Shown here one piece after another: positions 7,977-16,590 of a stretch of 45,302 nucleotides of DNA. This DNA comes from Candidatus Hydrogenedentota bacterium (GTDB taxonomy: Bacteria > Hydrogenedentota > Hydrogenedentia > Hydrogenedentales > Hydrogenedentaceae). Numbering within the stretch: position 1 is the first letter of the stretch; each line of letters starts with the position of its first letter. The stretch is taken from contig JAOAHN010000061.1 in the NCBI GenBank assembly GCA_026415215.1, positions 1-45,302 on the forward strand, given 5' to 3'. The position numbers and the translations under genes were made by a program. The notes under the pieces are model-generated. The model was not told the DNA's origin. It ran no database searches and was given only the letters and a program-made list of their open reading frames with translations.

Positions 7977-8857
7977 TTTTCAAATTTTATATCGTTGATA
8001 ATCTCCTGAATGAAACTAATATCTGCTTTCAGCACTTCTATTCTTTCTTTCTCATCAAATTTTGTTAAGCTCTCATCTTCTATACAAAAAGAGTTTTGAT
8101 AATTGTTTTGCTTCAATTCTACCATCACTCTTTCTATATCCACATCACCATTGTATATAGGAGATACATAAGTATCATACTCCCATCCAGGTTCACGATA
8201 CACTTCTTGTACATTGGCCGGATACGCTATATTCTTGATATGAGTATGAACAGTGTAAGGAGCAAAGAGCTTAAGTATTGCCATAGTCTCAGAAAGAGGA
8301 TATCCTCTCCAATAGAAATTTCCGAAATCAAGAGTAATACCAAATCTCGGATTATGGATGTTCTTTACCAAAGACATTAGAAATATAGGATTATTACCCT
8401 CCCTACCGTGATTTTCTATCCCCAGGTTTACTCCACTATCTTCGGTATTAGCCAATACTTCAGAGAAAACCTCTGTAAATAAATCTAATTTCTTACCGAA
8501 TGGGAAAAGTGCTTCTTGTTGAAGTTGGGAATCGACCCTTACAACTTTAGCATTCAGCAATTGTGCTATTCGCACGACCCTTGTGAACCATTCTATTGAC
8601 TTATCAACAGGATTCACACTCAAATCATATTCAGTCAATAAACCACAAATTTCACAAGAGTTTCTCACAAGGTTTTGACGATACATTTGGATATTAGACT
8701 CTTCTGCTAATGAGACTATATCACCACTTGATAACAACCTCACTTCAAAGTTGTTATTTATGTATAATTCAAAGTTGCGAAGCTCAAGTACCTTTAATCC
8801 ATCCAAAACAGAAGGGAAAAGGCTCAGTAAAATAGAGTCCCTTATTGAAATATTCAT
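7973..8857 (-). CDS. Sugar phosphate isomerase/epimerase (AP endonuclease family 2 TIM barrel)
   Basis: A 294-residue xylose-isomerase-like TIM barrel (PF01261). Visible metal-site or barrel motifs are VNLGIENHG (Glu ligand), FGITLDFGNFYWRG (Asp ligand), PYTVHTHIKNI (His ligands), and a C-terminal FCIEDES (Glu ligand). These enzymes isomerise or epimerise sugars and related keto compounds; the substrate is unknown. A longer frame to 8899 exists, but GGGAG at 8866-8870 lies 8 nt before ATG 8857 and fits the barrel start, so 8857 is chosen, 16 nt after the methyltransferase stop. Its own stop overlaps the next gene's TTG start. The neighbours suggest a role in making a glycosyl donor or modified sugar, but that is inference. 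Confidence 0.8.
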   Translation of the reverse strand: MNISIRDSILLSLFPSVLDGLKVLELRNFELYINNNFEVRLLSSGDIVSLAEESNIQMYRQNLVRNSCEICGLLTEYDLSVNPVDKSIEWFTRVVRIAQLLNAKVVRVDSQLQQEALFPFGKKLDLFTEVFSEVLANTEDSGVNLGIENHGREGNNPIFLMSLVKNIHNPRFGITLDFGNFYWRGYPLSETMAILKLFAPYTVHTHIKNIAYPANVQEVYREPGWEYDTYVSPIYNGDVDIERVMVELKQNNYQNSFCIEDESLTKFDEKERIEVLKADISFIQEIINDIKFEN

Positions 8858-8873
8858 AAGGTTTACTCCCAAC

Positions 8874-9545
8874 TCATCCAAGCTTAGATGATAGCACAAT
8901 ATATCGTTTAGTCAGAAATTCCAAATACTCAGAATCATTTATTGGGCCTAAAAGATATTTTCCCCTCACGATATATCCCTCGGAATTCCTCGGAAAATTT
9001 CCCGTATTATCTAACTCCACTGGATAACAAGCATCTACTTTAAATCCACTATCCATAATCATTTTTGACAGAGATCTTATTGTGAAAAAGTAGTGGCACG
9101 GATTAGGAGATATTTTTTGGAGGATATCTTCCCACTTACCTTCGACTAAGTCAAAAAAGTAATCAACATACTGGATATTTGGCTCTACCGTTAACAGAAG
9201 TCCTTGATTTTTTAAGATTCGGCGAATCTCTGAAACTGTATTTGCTAATCCCAAACAGTGAGAAAAAATCTCTTCTCCTATAACAAAGTCAAAAATCTCA
9301 TCTTCGAATGGTAGTGTATCTTTTCCTAATTTTTGAAAATATTTATTTGGGTAATTAAACTCTTTCCATTTTTCATTCTCGGCAGTAAATAAGAGACACA
9401 CTTCTCTATTCTCTGAAATATTCTCAATTAAATCAAACTGAGTAATATTGATACAAAGAACTTTTTTACAGCGTGATGGAATATAATCTATCAGTTTGCT
9501 AATAACCATCATCCGACTCATATCTAAGGGTTCAACTCTTCCCAT
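8874..9545 (-). CDS. Class I SAM-dependent methyltransferase (degenerate Gly motif)
   Basis: A 223-residue protein with a Methyltransf_11-like central part: an acidic post-II segment (LPFEDEIFDFVIGEEIFSH) and the typical helix-strand EIRRILKNQGLLLTVEPN. The usual GxGxG loop of motif I is not visible; the equivalent region reads KKVLCINITQFDLIENI. SAM binding may therefore be altered. The ATG at 9545 overlaps the last 22 nt of ald; an in-frame ATG at 9521, just past the ald stop, is an alternative. Neither start has a strong Shine-Dalgarno, consistent with coupling to ald. Downstream is a TIM-barrel isomerase (16-nt gap). The substrate is unknown; small metabolite, sugar or lipid are all possible. 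Confidence 0.7.
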   Translation of the reverse strand: MGRVEPLDMSRMMVISKLIDYIPSRCKKVLCINITQFDLIENISENREVCLLFTAENEKWKEFNYPNKYFQKLGKDTLPFEDEIFDFVIGEEIFSHCLGLANTVSEIRRILKNQGLLLTVEPNIQYVDYFFDLVEGKWEDILQKISPNPCHYFFTIRSLSKMIMDSGFKVDACYPVELDNTGNFPRNSEGYIVRGKYLLGPINDSEYLEFLTKRYIVLSSKLG

Positions 9546-10630
9546 TCCATACCAAACGCTTCTGCCACTGCTTTGTATGTGATCTTGCCGTTGTATAGAT
9601 TTACCCCTTTTTTCAAGGATTTGTCTTGTGCTATTGCTCTATCAATTCCTAAGTCTGCAATCATAAGCCCATACCCCAGTGTTACATTAGTTAATGCAAA
9701 GGTGGATGTCCTGGGAACCGCCCCAGGCATATTTGTCACACAATAGTGAATTACATCGTATACTTTGTAAGTAGGGTTATCGTGAGTAGTAGGTCTTGAT
9801 GTTTCTATACATCCACCTTGATCAATAGCAATGTCCACTATCACAGAGTTGGGCTTCATTCCCTTTACCATATCTTTAGTCACCAACATCGGGGCTTTCG
9901 CTCCCGGCACAAGCACCGAGCCTATCAATAAATCTGCATTGGAAGTCTCTTCGGCTATATTCGCCCTATTAGACATCAAAGTAGTAACCCGTCCTTGCAT
10001 TATATCTTGTATGTATCTCAATCTCGCCGGATTAATATCGATCACAGTTACATTTGCTCCCATTCCAACCGCTATAGTACATGCATTTGACCCAGCAACT
10101 CCCGCTCCAATAATGACTACTTTGGCTGGTTTTACTCCGGAAACTCCTCCAAGCAAAACCCCCATCCCTCCAAAGGTTGATTCCAAGCATCGAGCACCTA
10201 TTTGCACAGCTAACCTACCAGCAACTTCACTCATCGGAGTAAGTAATGGCAAAGAACCATCCTCAAGCTGGATAGTTTCATAGGCAACTCCTATTATCTT
10301 TTTCTTCAACAGGCCTTTTGTGAGCTCTTCGTTAGAAGCTAAGTGTAAGTATGTATACAAAATTTGCCCTTCTCTACACATTTTTATCTCATTTTCCAAA
10401 GGTTCCTTGACTTTTATAATCATTTCCGCTTCACTCCAAATCTTTTTTGCATCTGCAACTATTTTTGCTCCAGCTTGTTTGTAAGCATCATCAGGTATAG
10501 CACTTCCCAAACCCGCACCCTTTTCTACAAGAACAGTATGTCCATGTGCCACGAAAGCGGAAACTCCAGAAGGCACAATACCCACTCGTTTTTCACCTGG
10601 TTTTATTTCCTTTGGAACTCCTATTATCAT
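9524..10630 (-). CDS. ald: Alanine dehydrogenase
   Basis: A 368-residue NAD-dependent L-alanine dehydrogenase, which interconverts alanine with pyruvate and ammonia in the cytoplasm. The catalytic set known from Bacillus and Phormidium enzymes is present at the standard numbers: Arg15 (EKRVG), Lys75 (KVKEP), His96 (YLHLA) and Asp270 (DIAIDQGG). The Rossmann motif is GAGVAGSNA (175-183) and Asp198 follows as the likely NAD ribose ligand. Length is normal for the family. A GAGGAGAG ribosome binding site precedes the ATG. It is the first gene of a block with an overlapping methyltransferase, a TIM-barrel isomerase and a membrane glycosyltransferase, an unusual setting for ald. Confidence 0.96.
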   Translation of the reverse strand: MIIGVPKEIKPGEKRVGIVPSGVSAFVAHGHTVLVEKGAGLGSAIPDDAYKQAGAKIVADAKKIWSEAEMIIKVKEPLENEIKMCREGQILYTYLHLASNEELTKGLLKKKIIGVAYETIQLEDGSLPLLTPMSEVAGRLAVQIGARCLESTFGGMGVLLGGVSGVKPAKVVIIGAGVAGSNACTIAVGMGANVTVIDINPARLRYIQDIMQGRVTTLMSNRANIAEETSNADLLIGSVLVPGAKAPMLVTKDMVKGMKPNSVIVDIAIDQGGCIETSRPTTHDNPTYKVYDVIHYCVTNMPGAVPRTSTFALTNVTLGYGLMIADLGIDRAIAQDKSLKKGVNLYNGKITYKAVAEAFGMEWEELNP

Positions 10631-10714
10631 AATTTCTCTCCTCTCTTTTATGACACTAATTTATAGTTGAAATCATAATATTTATATTTTATATTGAAAA
10701 TCAAGTTTTGATAC

Positions 10715-11128
10715 CTAAAAAGTTGAGTTAAGCAAGGGTAATAGATCGGTTATACTCTCCTCAACAACAGTCCCTCTCCAAGGAAAGGGGCAGATAATAA
10801 CATCCAGGTATCCTTTGAGCCCCCACCAGAGAGGCATTCTCAAATAGGAGTAGTCAGCAGTGGGATGTAAGAAAACGAATCGAGTTAGAAAGGAATTCAT
10901 ATTCCCTTTCCATTTTCTCTTTATTAAATCTACATGTTTGGGGTAAGAATACTTCCAAATTACTACATCATAACAATTAAAGCGGGAAATCTCTCCCAAT
11001 AGGGTCTTTTGTGTAAAAATTAGAACCCTTCTTTTACCCTCCATATCATCCAAATTCCAAGTCTCGAACTCAGGAGAGTTATAAAGCAGAGTTGTTTTTA
11101 TCTCATCAGACAGATCTATCTCGGCCAT
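10715..11128 (-). CDS. Conserved-looking hypothetical protein
   Basis: A 137-residue soluble protein I do not recognise. It has no signal peptide or transmembrane segment and is rich in aromatic residues (for example YLRMPLWWGLKGY), with an alpha/beta pattern in the first half (RVLIFTQKTLLG, YDVVIWKYSY). It might be a small Rossmann-like or glycosyltransferase-like fold, but no motif supports this. It lies 22 bp downstream of the MBL-fold gene and is likely co-transcribed with it. No strong Shine-Dalgarno precedes the ATG. Coding status is supported by clean spacing between neighbours and absence of a longer competing frame. Confidence 0.6.
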   Translation of the reverse strand: MAEIDLSDEIKTTLLYNSPEFETWNLDDMEGKRRVLIFTQKTLLGEISRFNCYDVVIWKYSYPKHVDLIKRKWKGNMNSFLTRFVFLHPTADYSYLRMPLWWGLKGYLDVIICPFPWRGTVVEESITDLLPLLNSTF

Positions 11129-11150
11129 TTGTATAAAATCACTAAACTTC

Positions 11151-12101
11151 TCACTTTTTACGCATTCTCTGTATGGTCATCATCAATCCCATAGCATTTA
11201 TCCTGGGATCATCACCAAGCCACTTCATAGCCCCCTCCACATCTTTGTAACCACACCACTTAATTTGCTCTACAAGAGATTCTTCAACTCTTGGACACAA
11301 CCAATCCATTAATTTGTCATCAGGAATTGCTTTAGCCAATGCAGTGTCGATAAGAATTCTCATAGAATCAAGAGCCCTAAGTAATTTATCTGCTATTTTT
11401 TCAGGGCTTTTATGAATCCCATAGTGTGGGAGAAAAACATAATCAGGAGATAAGTCAAGTATTCTGTTAATAGTCTTCTCTGCTTCAAAGGGATCAAAAT
11501 CTGCAGGTGCGGTACTTGCTATTATGAATAGATTTTCGTAGTTATTCTTATCTGAAATACCTATCCCGAAAGAATCACCTGTGAATACCCCATTAACCTT
11601 GCTATCGTAAATACAGATATGGTGAGTAGCATGTCCCAAAACATGCATAAATATAAGTTTTCTTTCTCCCCAAATAATCATCTCATTATCCGATACTGAA
11701 TATATTCTCTCTTCTGGTACAGGTTGAATTTCTCCATACAGCTGGGTAAATAAAGGCTCTCCATACACTGCTCTTGCACCTTCTATTAGCCGACTTGGAT
11801 TTGTTAAGTGTCTACTAGCTTTTGGATGAGCAATTACTTTAGCATTTGGGCAGTGCTTGATAAGTTCCGCTGTGCCTCCTGCGTGATCAAGATGAACATG
11901 GGTTACTACGATATAGTCAACATTTTCTCGTTTTAAGCCTCTCTGTTCTAAAGCTTCCAACAAATAAGGAACTGCAAAAACTGTATTGTTATCCACAAAA
12001 CTTGCTCGGTCTCCCTCAACCAATAAGAAAGCACATGCTCGCTCATTAGTTATGTAATGACAATCTATTGGAACAACTAATTCAGAGATATCTTTGCTCA
12101 T
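11151..12101 (-). CDS. MBL-fold metallo-hydrolase
   Basis: A 316-residue metallo-beta-lactamase-fold protein. The metal motif VTHVHLDHAGG (HxHxDH) is clear; later ligands are probably His in VLGHATHH, Asp in FTGDSFG and His in FLPHYG. Layout resembles glyoxalase II-like and related hydrolases; the substrate is unknown. The C-terminal 80 or so residues are helical and outside the core fold. The frame can extend to a GTG at 12107, but GGAG lies 8 nt before ATG 12101 and only 2 nt before that GTG, so 12101 is chosen. It probably forms a two-gene unit with the 137-residue protein downstream; 162 bp separate it from the HDOD gene upstream. Confidence 0.85.
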   Translation of the reverse strand: MSKDISELVVPIDCHYITNERACAFLLVEGDRASFVDNNTVFAVPYLLEALEQRGLKRENVDYIVVTHVHLDHAGGTAELIKHCPNAKVIAHPKASRHLTNPSRLIEGARAVYGEPLFTQLYGEIQPVPEERIYSVSDNEMIIWGERKLIFMHVLGHATHHICIYDSKVNGVFTGDSFGIGISDKNNYENLFIIASTAPADFDPFEAEKTINRILDLSPDYVFLPHYGIHKSPEKIADKLLRALDSMRILIDTALAKAIPDDKLMDWLCPRVEESLVEQIKWCGYKDVEGAMKWLGDDPRINAMGLMMTIQRMRKK

Positions 12102-12263
12102 TACCACAACTCCTCACAAATAGTTGTATTAAATTTATCCTATAATGACCTAAATGTAAAAACAGTTAAAAAATGTGAAGATATTCTATTTGAATCCCTA
12201 CCACTATTTAAATAAACTCTTTATAAAAACTATTAGAAGCCCACTTCCCTCTCTACTTTGTTT

Positions 12264-13121
12264 TTATTCAAATTGGATAAAAGATTCAATCCCTGCGAAG
12301 ATAGAATCCTTAAGACTCTTCAAAAAATCCTCTGGAAAAGGATATTCGATAGACAATACCTCACATAAAGAGGAAGTAGGAACCGTAACATACGGAGCAG
12401 AACTAACCCCATCTCCTAAAGAAAATTCATAAGTCAAACAATTAGCCAAAGAAGTAATATAAACTATTTTCTCGTATTCAGACTCTACTTTTCCGGGTGT
12501 ATGGTGATACTGTATAGCCTTAATGATTCTATCCGGCAAATTCCATTGACGGGCAAGTAATGAACCCACTTCTGTATGGGTTGCACCAAAATAATTGGGT
12601 TCTACTTCATACAATGTTGAACCTTTATCCAAAGTCTCATCAACAGTTTCAGAGAATAGATTACTATCTAAATAATCAAAAACAACCTTGCCAATGTCAT
12701 GGAGCAAACCTGATTCAAAACATCCCTCTTCGAAAATCTTACATTTCCGAGTGATAATATTCGCAGTGATAGCACATGCTAATGCATGATTCCAAAGCCT
12801 CTTGCGGTCAAGATTTTTAGAAACTGTAGAGATAAACTTAAAAGCAGTTATAGATAATATTATCTTTCTGATTTCTTTATATCCGAGTATAACTATCGCC
12901 TCAGTGAGTGAACTTATTCTTCGGTGAAAACTATAGTATGCAGAGTTAACTACTTTCAAAACATTCCCCGCTAAGCTTTGGTCAGAAGCAATCAGCTTTG
13001 CAAGGTCAACTGCGGAGCTATCTGGGTTGGAAAGTTCGTATAATATCGCAGAAATCGTCGTGGGGAGTGTAGGAAGATTCGATATCTTCGAAACGAACTC
13101 GATAGGCTTCCATTCCGACAT
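12264..13121 (-). CDS. HDOD domain protein
   Basis: A 285-residue HDOD protein (PF08668). Typical features are the N-terminal LPTLPTTISAILYELSNP, the helical core QSLAGNVLKVVNSAYYSF, an LTEAIVILGYKEIRKIIL segment, an HD-like GLLHDIGKVVFDYL, and QWNLPDRIIKAIQYHHTP. HDOD proteins are regulatory relatives of HD phosphohydrolases and often act in motility, chemotaxis or stress signalling; most are not shown to be catalytic. A GAGAGG ribosome binding site precedes the ATG. There is no receiver or GGDEF domain attached. With flagellar genes elsewhere in the window, a signalling role is plausible, but partners are not visible here. Confidence 0.9.
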   Translation of the reverse strand: MSEWKPIEFVSKISNLPTLPTTISAILYELSNPDSSAVDLAKLIASDQSLAGNVLKVVNSAYYSFHRRISSLTEAIVILGYKEIRKIILSITAFKFISTVSKNLDRKRLWNHALACAITANIITRKCKIFEEGCFESGLLHDIGKVVFDYLDSNLFSETVDETLDKGSTLYEVEPNYFGATHTEVGSLLARQWNLPDRIIKAIQYHHTPGKVESEYEKIVYITSLANCLTYEFSLGDGVSSAPYVTVPTSSLCEVLSIEYPFPEDFLKSLKDSIFAGIESFIQFE

Positions 13122-13296
13122 ACACTTTACCTCTCATGGCCTAAATAATCTAATATGTTTATACATTACATTTTCTAATTTGTTTTTTGCAAACTTGAAT
13201 AAATCTAATCAATTTTAGAATAAATGTACCTCCGTGGAATACAAACAACCAACCCTCTGTTATCTTATACCAAAGTTTAGTATGAGGGGAAAATAT

Positions 13297-13890
13297 ATGA
13301 GTTATAAAACTGTATTTAATACTTCCTTAATAACTTCAGTTTTAATCGCAATCCAAGTATTTTCTACAGAAAGCACAAAACATCAAACAGAGGAGATAAC
13401 CAACATGGCTACTAAAAAAGAATACCAGGTCAAAGAAGGTGAATCCGCTCCTAATTTCAAACTTAAGGACCATAAAGGCAATTCGATAGAACTTAACAAA
13501 CTTAAAGGCAAATATGTGGTCCTTTATTTTTATCCTAAAGATGATACCCCTGGGTGCACGATTGAAGCAAAGGGGTTTCAATCATTGATAAGGGATTTCG
13601 AAAAGAAAAATACAATCGTTTTGGGTGTAAGCCCAGACTCAGGAGAATCACACTGTGCTTTTGCAGAAAAGTATGGGTTAACATTCCACCTATTAACTGA
13701 TGAAAACCATAAGGTAGCCGAGACTTACGGTGCTTGGGGTGAAAAGAATATGTATGGCAAAAAGTCCTTCGGAATAATAAGAAGTACATTTTTAATATCA
13801 CCCGAGGGGATTATTATTAAAGCGTGGAGAAAAGTTAATCCTGACGGACATGCGGAGGAAGTTCTCGCTTCGATACCAGAAAAGAATTGA
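13297..13890 (+). CDS. bcp: Peroxiredoxin PrxQ/BCP, alpha3-type, possibly exported
   Basis: A thiol peroxidase of the PrxQ/BCP family, reducing hydroperoxides with thioredoxin. The peroxidatic cysteine lies in DDTPGCT (Cys87 from start 13297). The common resolving cysteine five residues later is replaced by Lys (EAKGF), but a cysteine 33 residues on (ESHCAF, Cys120) sits where alpha3-type PrxQ proteins carry theirs. Two starts are plausible. ATG 13297 has GAGGGG 7 nt upstream and adds a hydrophobic N-terminus (SLITSVLIAIQVF), a likely signal peptide or anchor. ATG 13405 has GAGGAG 9 nt upstream and gives a normal 161-residue cytosolic enzyme. The frame also extends to ATG 13234, without support. 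It ends 3 bp from the convergent ABC permease. Confidence 0.9.
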   Translation: MSYKTVFNTSLITSVLIAIQVFSTESTKHQTEEITNMATKKEYQVKEGESAPNFKLKDHKGNSIELNKLKGKYVVLYFYPKDDTPGCTIEAKGFQSLIRDFEKKNTIVLGVSPDSGESHCAFAEKYGLTFHLLTDENHKVAETYGAWGEKNMYGKKSFGIIRSTFLISPEGIIIKAWRKVNPDGHAEEVLASIPEKN

Positions 13891-13893
13891 TAT

Positions 13894-14736
13894 TTACTTC
13901 GAACCGACTACTCTATCCTTAGTAAACTCTCTATACCTCATTGAGAACACAGATAGAGCGAGAAATATGACCGTAGAGATAAAGATTGTAACCAGTGCCC
14001 TATTAATGGAAACGAAGTATAGCTCCTTTTGAAAACTGCCCAATACACTAACTACTGCGCGGTTGTATCTCTGAGTAGCAAGAGCTGGAAACATCGAGTC
14101 TAAGTACTTTTGAACTGTCCAAAAATCTGCAATTCCCGGAATATAATTTGCCAACTTCTCCCAGCCGAAGAAGAGTATAACCCCTGCAATGATGGGGTGG
14201 TTTATAGCTGTACCAAGTGAAAAACTAATAGCCCCGTATGCTATTAAGCCAGCTAATCCCACTCCCATATATTGGAGCATAAGACTTACACCTGTTGTAT
14301 CGAAGTGAATGCTCCCCAATATTACACAAGAAGTAAAAGTAAAAAATATTCCCATCACCATTAAAAAAGCGGATACTAAAAAATAAGCAATAAACCTCCC
14401 TAAAACCCATGCGAATTTAGAAACAGGACGAGTTAGCAGGTATATAATCGTGAGAGAATCCACTTCTTCCCTTATTCCTATCAACCCCAAAAATAGTGCT
14501 AACAGAGGAGCAATTGTGTGAATATAAACTTGTTCGCATAATTTTACGAAGATTTCTAAACCATTCTCCCGGAAAAGAGTCTTCGAGAAGAGAGCCACAA
14601 AAATAGGTATCATTACGGGTAGAACTGATATTATTGACATTAAAATAAATCTATCCCTACGCAGTGTAATAGTTAAAGCATGCAAAAACGAAGTCTTCAA
14701 ATCTAAATATATTGATTTAGCTCTACTTGTAATCAT
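13894..14736 (-). CDS. ABC-2-type transporter permease
   Basis: A 280-residue integral membrane protein with about six transmembrane segments in the ABC-2 layout: a cytoplasmic N-terminus, a first segment (FILMSIISVLPVMIPIFV), a second with EEVDSLTIIYLLTRPVSK, and a final hydrophobic segment (TIFISTVIFLALSVFSM). The EEVDSxTIxYLLTRPVSR-like stretch is typical of NosY/gliding-type permeases. It pairs with the ATPase encoded 6 bp upstream. It is the last gene of the export locus. The substrate is unknown; such systems move lipids, polymers, drugs or proteins, or act mechanically on the envelope. Confidence 0.85.
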   Translation of the reverse strand: MITSRAKSIYLDLKTSFLHALTITLRRDRFILMSIISVLPVMIPIFVALFSKTLFRENGLEIFVKLCEQVYIHTIAPLLALFLGLIGIREEVDSLTIIYLLTRPVSKFAWVLGRFIAYFLVSAFLMVMGIFFTFTSCVILGSIHFDTTGVSLMLQYMGVGLAGLIAYGAISFSLGTAINHPIIAGVILFFGWEKLANYIPGIADFWTVQKYLDSMFPALATQRYNRAVVSVLGSFQKELYFVSINRALVTIFISTVIFLALSVFSMRYREFTKDRVVGSK

Positions 14737-14742
14737 GATGAA

Positions 14743-15681
14743 TCACAATCCTTTAGGCATATGAATGGAGATTAAGTATTGGAAAACTGATTGTAAATCT
14801 TCATCTGCACACCTATAGCTCAAAATGGAAATCTTATCTTCAATTATTAACTCATTTATATATTTAAATGTCGATGTTGGATCCGTAGTGTGGATTGTCA
14901 CTTCGTCCGTATCAAATGAAACAGATGTAATGTTAGGATCTATACTGAGCTGATTGTAAACTTTCTTAGGTTCAAATGTTTTAATTACTACCTTTCGGGG
15001 ATGATTCTGAATTAGGTCCCTAATTTCCCGCACCTTTCCAAAAGCCAAAATCCTGCCGTTATAAATCAGTATAACAGTATCAGTTACCCGCTCAACTTCG
15101 TGTAAAACATGACTTGAAAACAGTATTGTTTTCCCTTGAGAGCCGAGGATGTTGATAAGACGAAAGAGCTCTTCCCTCGCGGATGGATCCAGCCCATTCA
15201 TAGGCTCATCGAGAAAGATGACTGATGGATCGTGCATTATAGCTTGTGCTAACTTTATCCTCTGGCGCATACCCTTACTATAAGTAGCAATCGGGTCATA
15301 CATTTTCTCTGTCATCTTAAATTTATCTAAAATCTCTAATACCCGTCTTTTTGCTTCTTTCGCATCAAAACCTGAATATCTTGCCAACCAGTATAGAAAC
15401 TCATATCCACTAATCTCTTCAACGAAGTGGTCCATTTCAGGACAGTAACCAAGCTGTGATAGCATCCGAGGATTATTTCTTGGCTTCTCTCCCAATATGA
15501 GTATCTTTCCTTTGCTTGGCTTATATAAACCAAGCGCTAATTTTATAAATGTTGATTTTCCCGCCCCATTTGGACCTAATAAGCCGATTATTCCCGAGGG
15601 AATTTGAATAGAGACATTATTCAATGCCACTACCTCCCCAAACCACTTTGATAGATCAACAGCTTCGATTTGACAATCCAT
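14743..15681 (-). CDS. ABC transporter ATP-binding protein
   Basis: A 312-residue ABC ATPase. Walker A is GPNGAGKST, the signature is YSKGMRQR, Walker B is VIFLDEP followed by MNGLDP, and the switch His is in SSHVLHEV. The C-terminal 90 residues form the extra domain common in ABC-2 exporter ATPases. It starts 1 bp after the stop of the upstream permease and ends 6 bp before the next permease. The order ATPase-permease-ATPase-permease suggests two pairs or one transporter built from four different subunits. It energises export across the inner membrane. Confidence 0.92.
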   Translation of the reverse strand: MDCQIEAVDLSKWFGEVVALNNVSIQIPSGIIGLLGPNGAGKSTFIKLALGLYKPSKGKILILGEKPRNNPRMLSQLGYCPEMDHFVEEISGYEFLYWLARYSGFDAKEAKRRVLEILDKFKMTEKMYDPIATYSKGMRQRIKLAQAIMHDPSVIFLDEPMNGLDPSAREELFRLINILGSQGKTILFSSHVLHEVERVTDTVILIYNGRILAFGKVREIRDLIQNHPRKVVIKTFEPKKVYNQLSIDPNITSVSFDTDEVTIHTTDPTSTFKYINELIIEDKISILSYRCADEDLQSVFQYLISIHMPKGL

Positions 15682-15682
15682 T

Positions 15683-16573
15683 TTAGCCCCTCTCTGCCTT
15701 GCGAACCTGATAAACGCTTATAATCAAAAATAGCAATGAAGATAAGAATATGTAGGAAGATATAACAAGGGTACTTATGTCATCAGTTCGGAAAAACATA
15801 TTCCGGGAGATATTAAAGATTTTTTGCCCCATAAAGTAAACAGCCACAGGAAGAGACACCTGCATAAAATTGGGGTCTCTTAAAAAATTAGAGAGGAGTC
15901 CAGCTAAAGTAGTATTTGCTATAACAATGGTAATAACACTTATTACAGTAATATTCTCTGTAGGGAAAATACTTGAACCCGCAATTATACCTAATGCACA
16001 TGGGATAACCATCACAGAGGAGAATAAGAAGCACTTCCACACAAGAGGAAGATAGTTAAATAAGGTAAAAATAGAAGAATTCTTCTGTGTTATATAATCC
16101 GTAAACATCAGAATTAAGGAAGGCAAAAAAGTAAGAGCATAACCTGCAAAACAAACAGCTAATACTTTCCCTATTAGATAGTCGTACCAATGGATAGGCT
16201 TTGAAAAATATACTTCCCAAAGCCTATTTTTTCTATCAGCACAAATAGCCCCAGCACCAACGAAGAGCAATACAATAAGAACACATGGAGCCTGAAGTCT
16301 TATAAAGTGGTAATACATTTCTGCGTCCACCTTCAACCAAGTAACTGTCCTAATTAATGGGGCCAAAGGGTGATTGGGGTCCTGCATAGCAGAATTATAT
16401 GCCAACACTTGCAAAAATCTAATCAACGGCTGAATTAAACCGAAAAGAAATAGTATTTGAAATATTCTCGACTTATTCCATAGCCTAATCTCTTCAGTAA
16501 AAACTACCCACCATCTAAATCGGCGAATATATTTGCCTTCAAACGGTCTGTAAGTAAATGGATAAACTGGCAT
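15683..16573 (-). CDS. ABC-2-type transporter permease
   Basis: A 296-residue membrane protein with about six hydrophobic segments. A long cytoplasmic N-terminus (RRFRWWVVFTEEIRLWNKSRIF) precedes the first segment, and a KPIHWYDYLIGKVLAV stretch after the second matches ABC-2 permeases. A longer frame reaches 16681, overlapping the preceding ATPase by 91 nt. ATG 16573 lies 17 nt after that gene's stop with a purine-rich GGGGAAAGG upstream, so it is preferred. It forms a pair with the ATPase at 16591-17502. The substrate is unknown. Confidence 0.85.
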   Translation of the reverse strand: MPVYPFTYRPFEGKYIRRFRWWVVFTEEIRLWNKSRIFQILFLFGLIQPLIRFLQVLAYNSAMQDPNHPLAPLIRTVTWLKVDAEMYYHFIRLQAPCVLIVLLFVGAGAICADRKNRLWEVYFSKPIHWYDYLIGKVLAVCFAGYALTFLPSLILMFTDYITQKNSSIFTLFNYLPLVWKCFLFSSVMVIPCALGIIAGSSIFPTENITVISVITIVIANTTLAGLLSNFLRDPNFMQVSLPVAVYFMGQKIFNISRNMFFRTDDISTLVISSYIFLSSLLFLIISVYQVRKAERG

Positions 16574-16590
16574 AGAGCCTAACCTTTCCC

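Noticed and set aside
9831-10283. 150-residue plus-strand open frame
   Set aside because: It lies entirely antisense to ald, which has complete catalytic residues; the translation is low-complexity Ile/Thr/Pro-rich.
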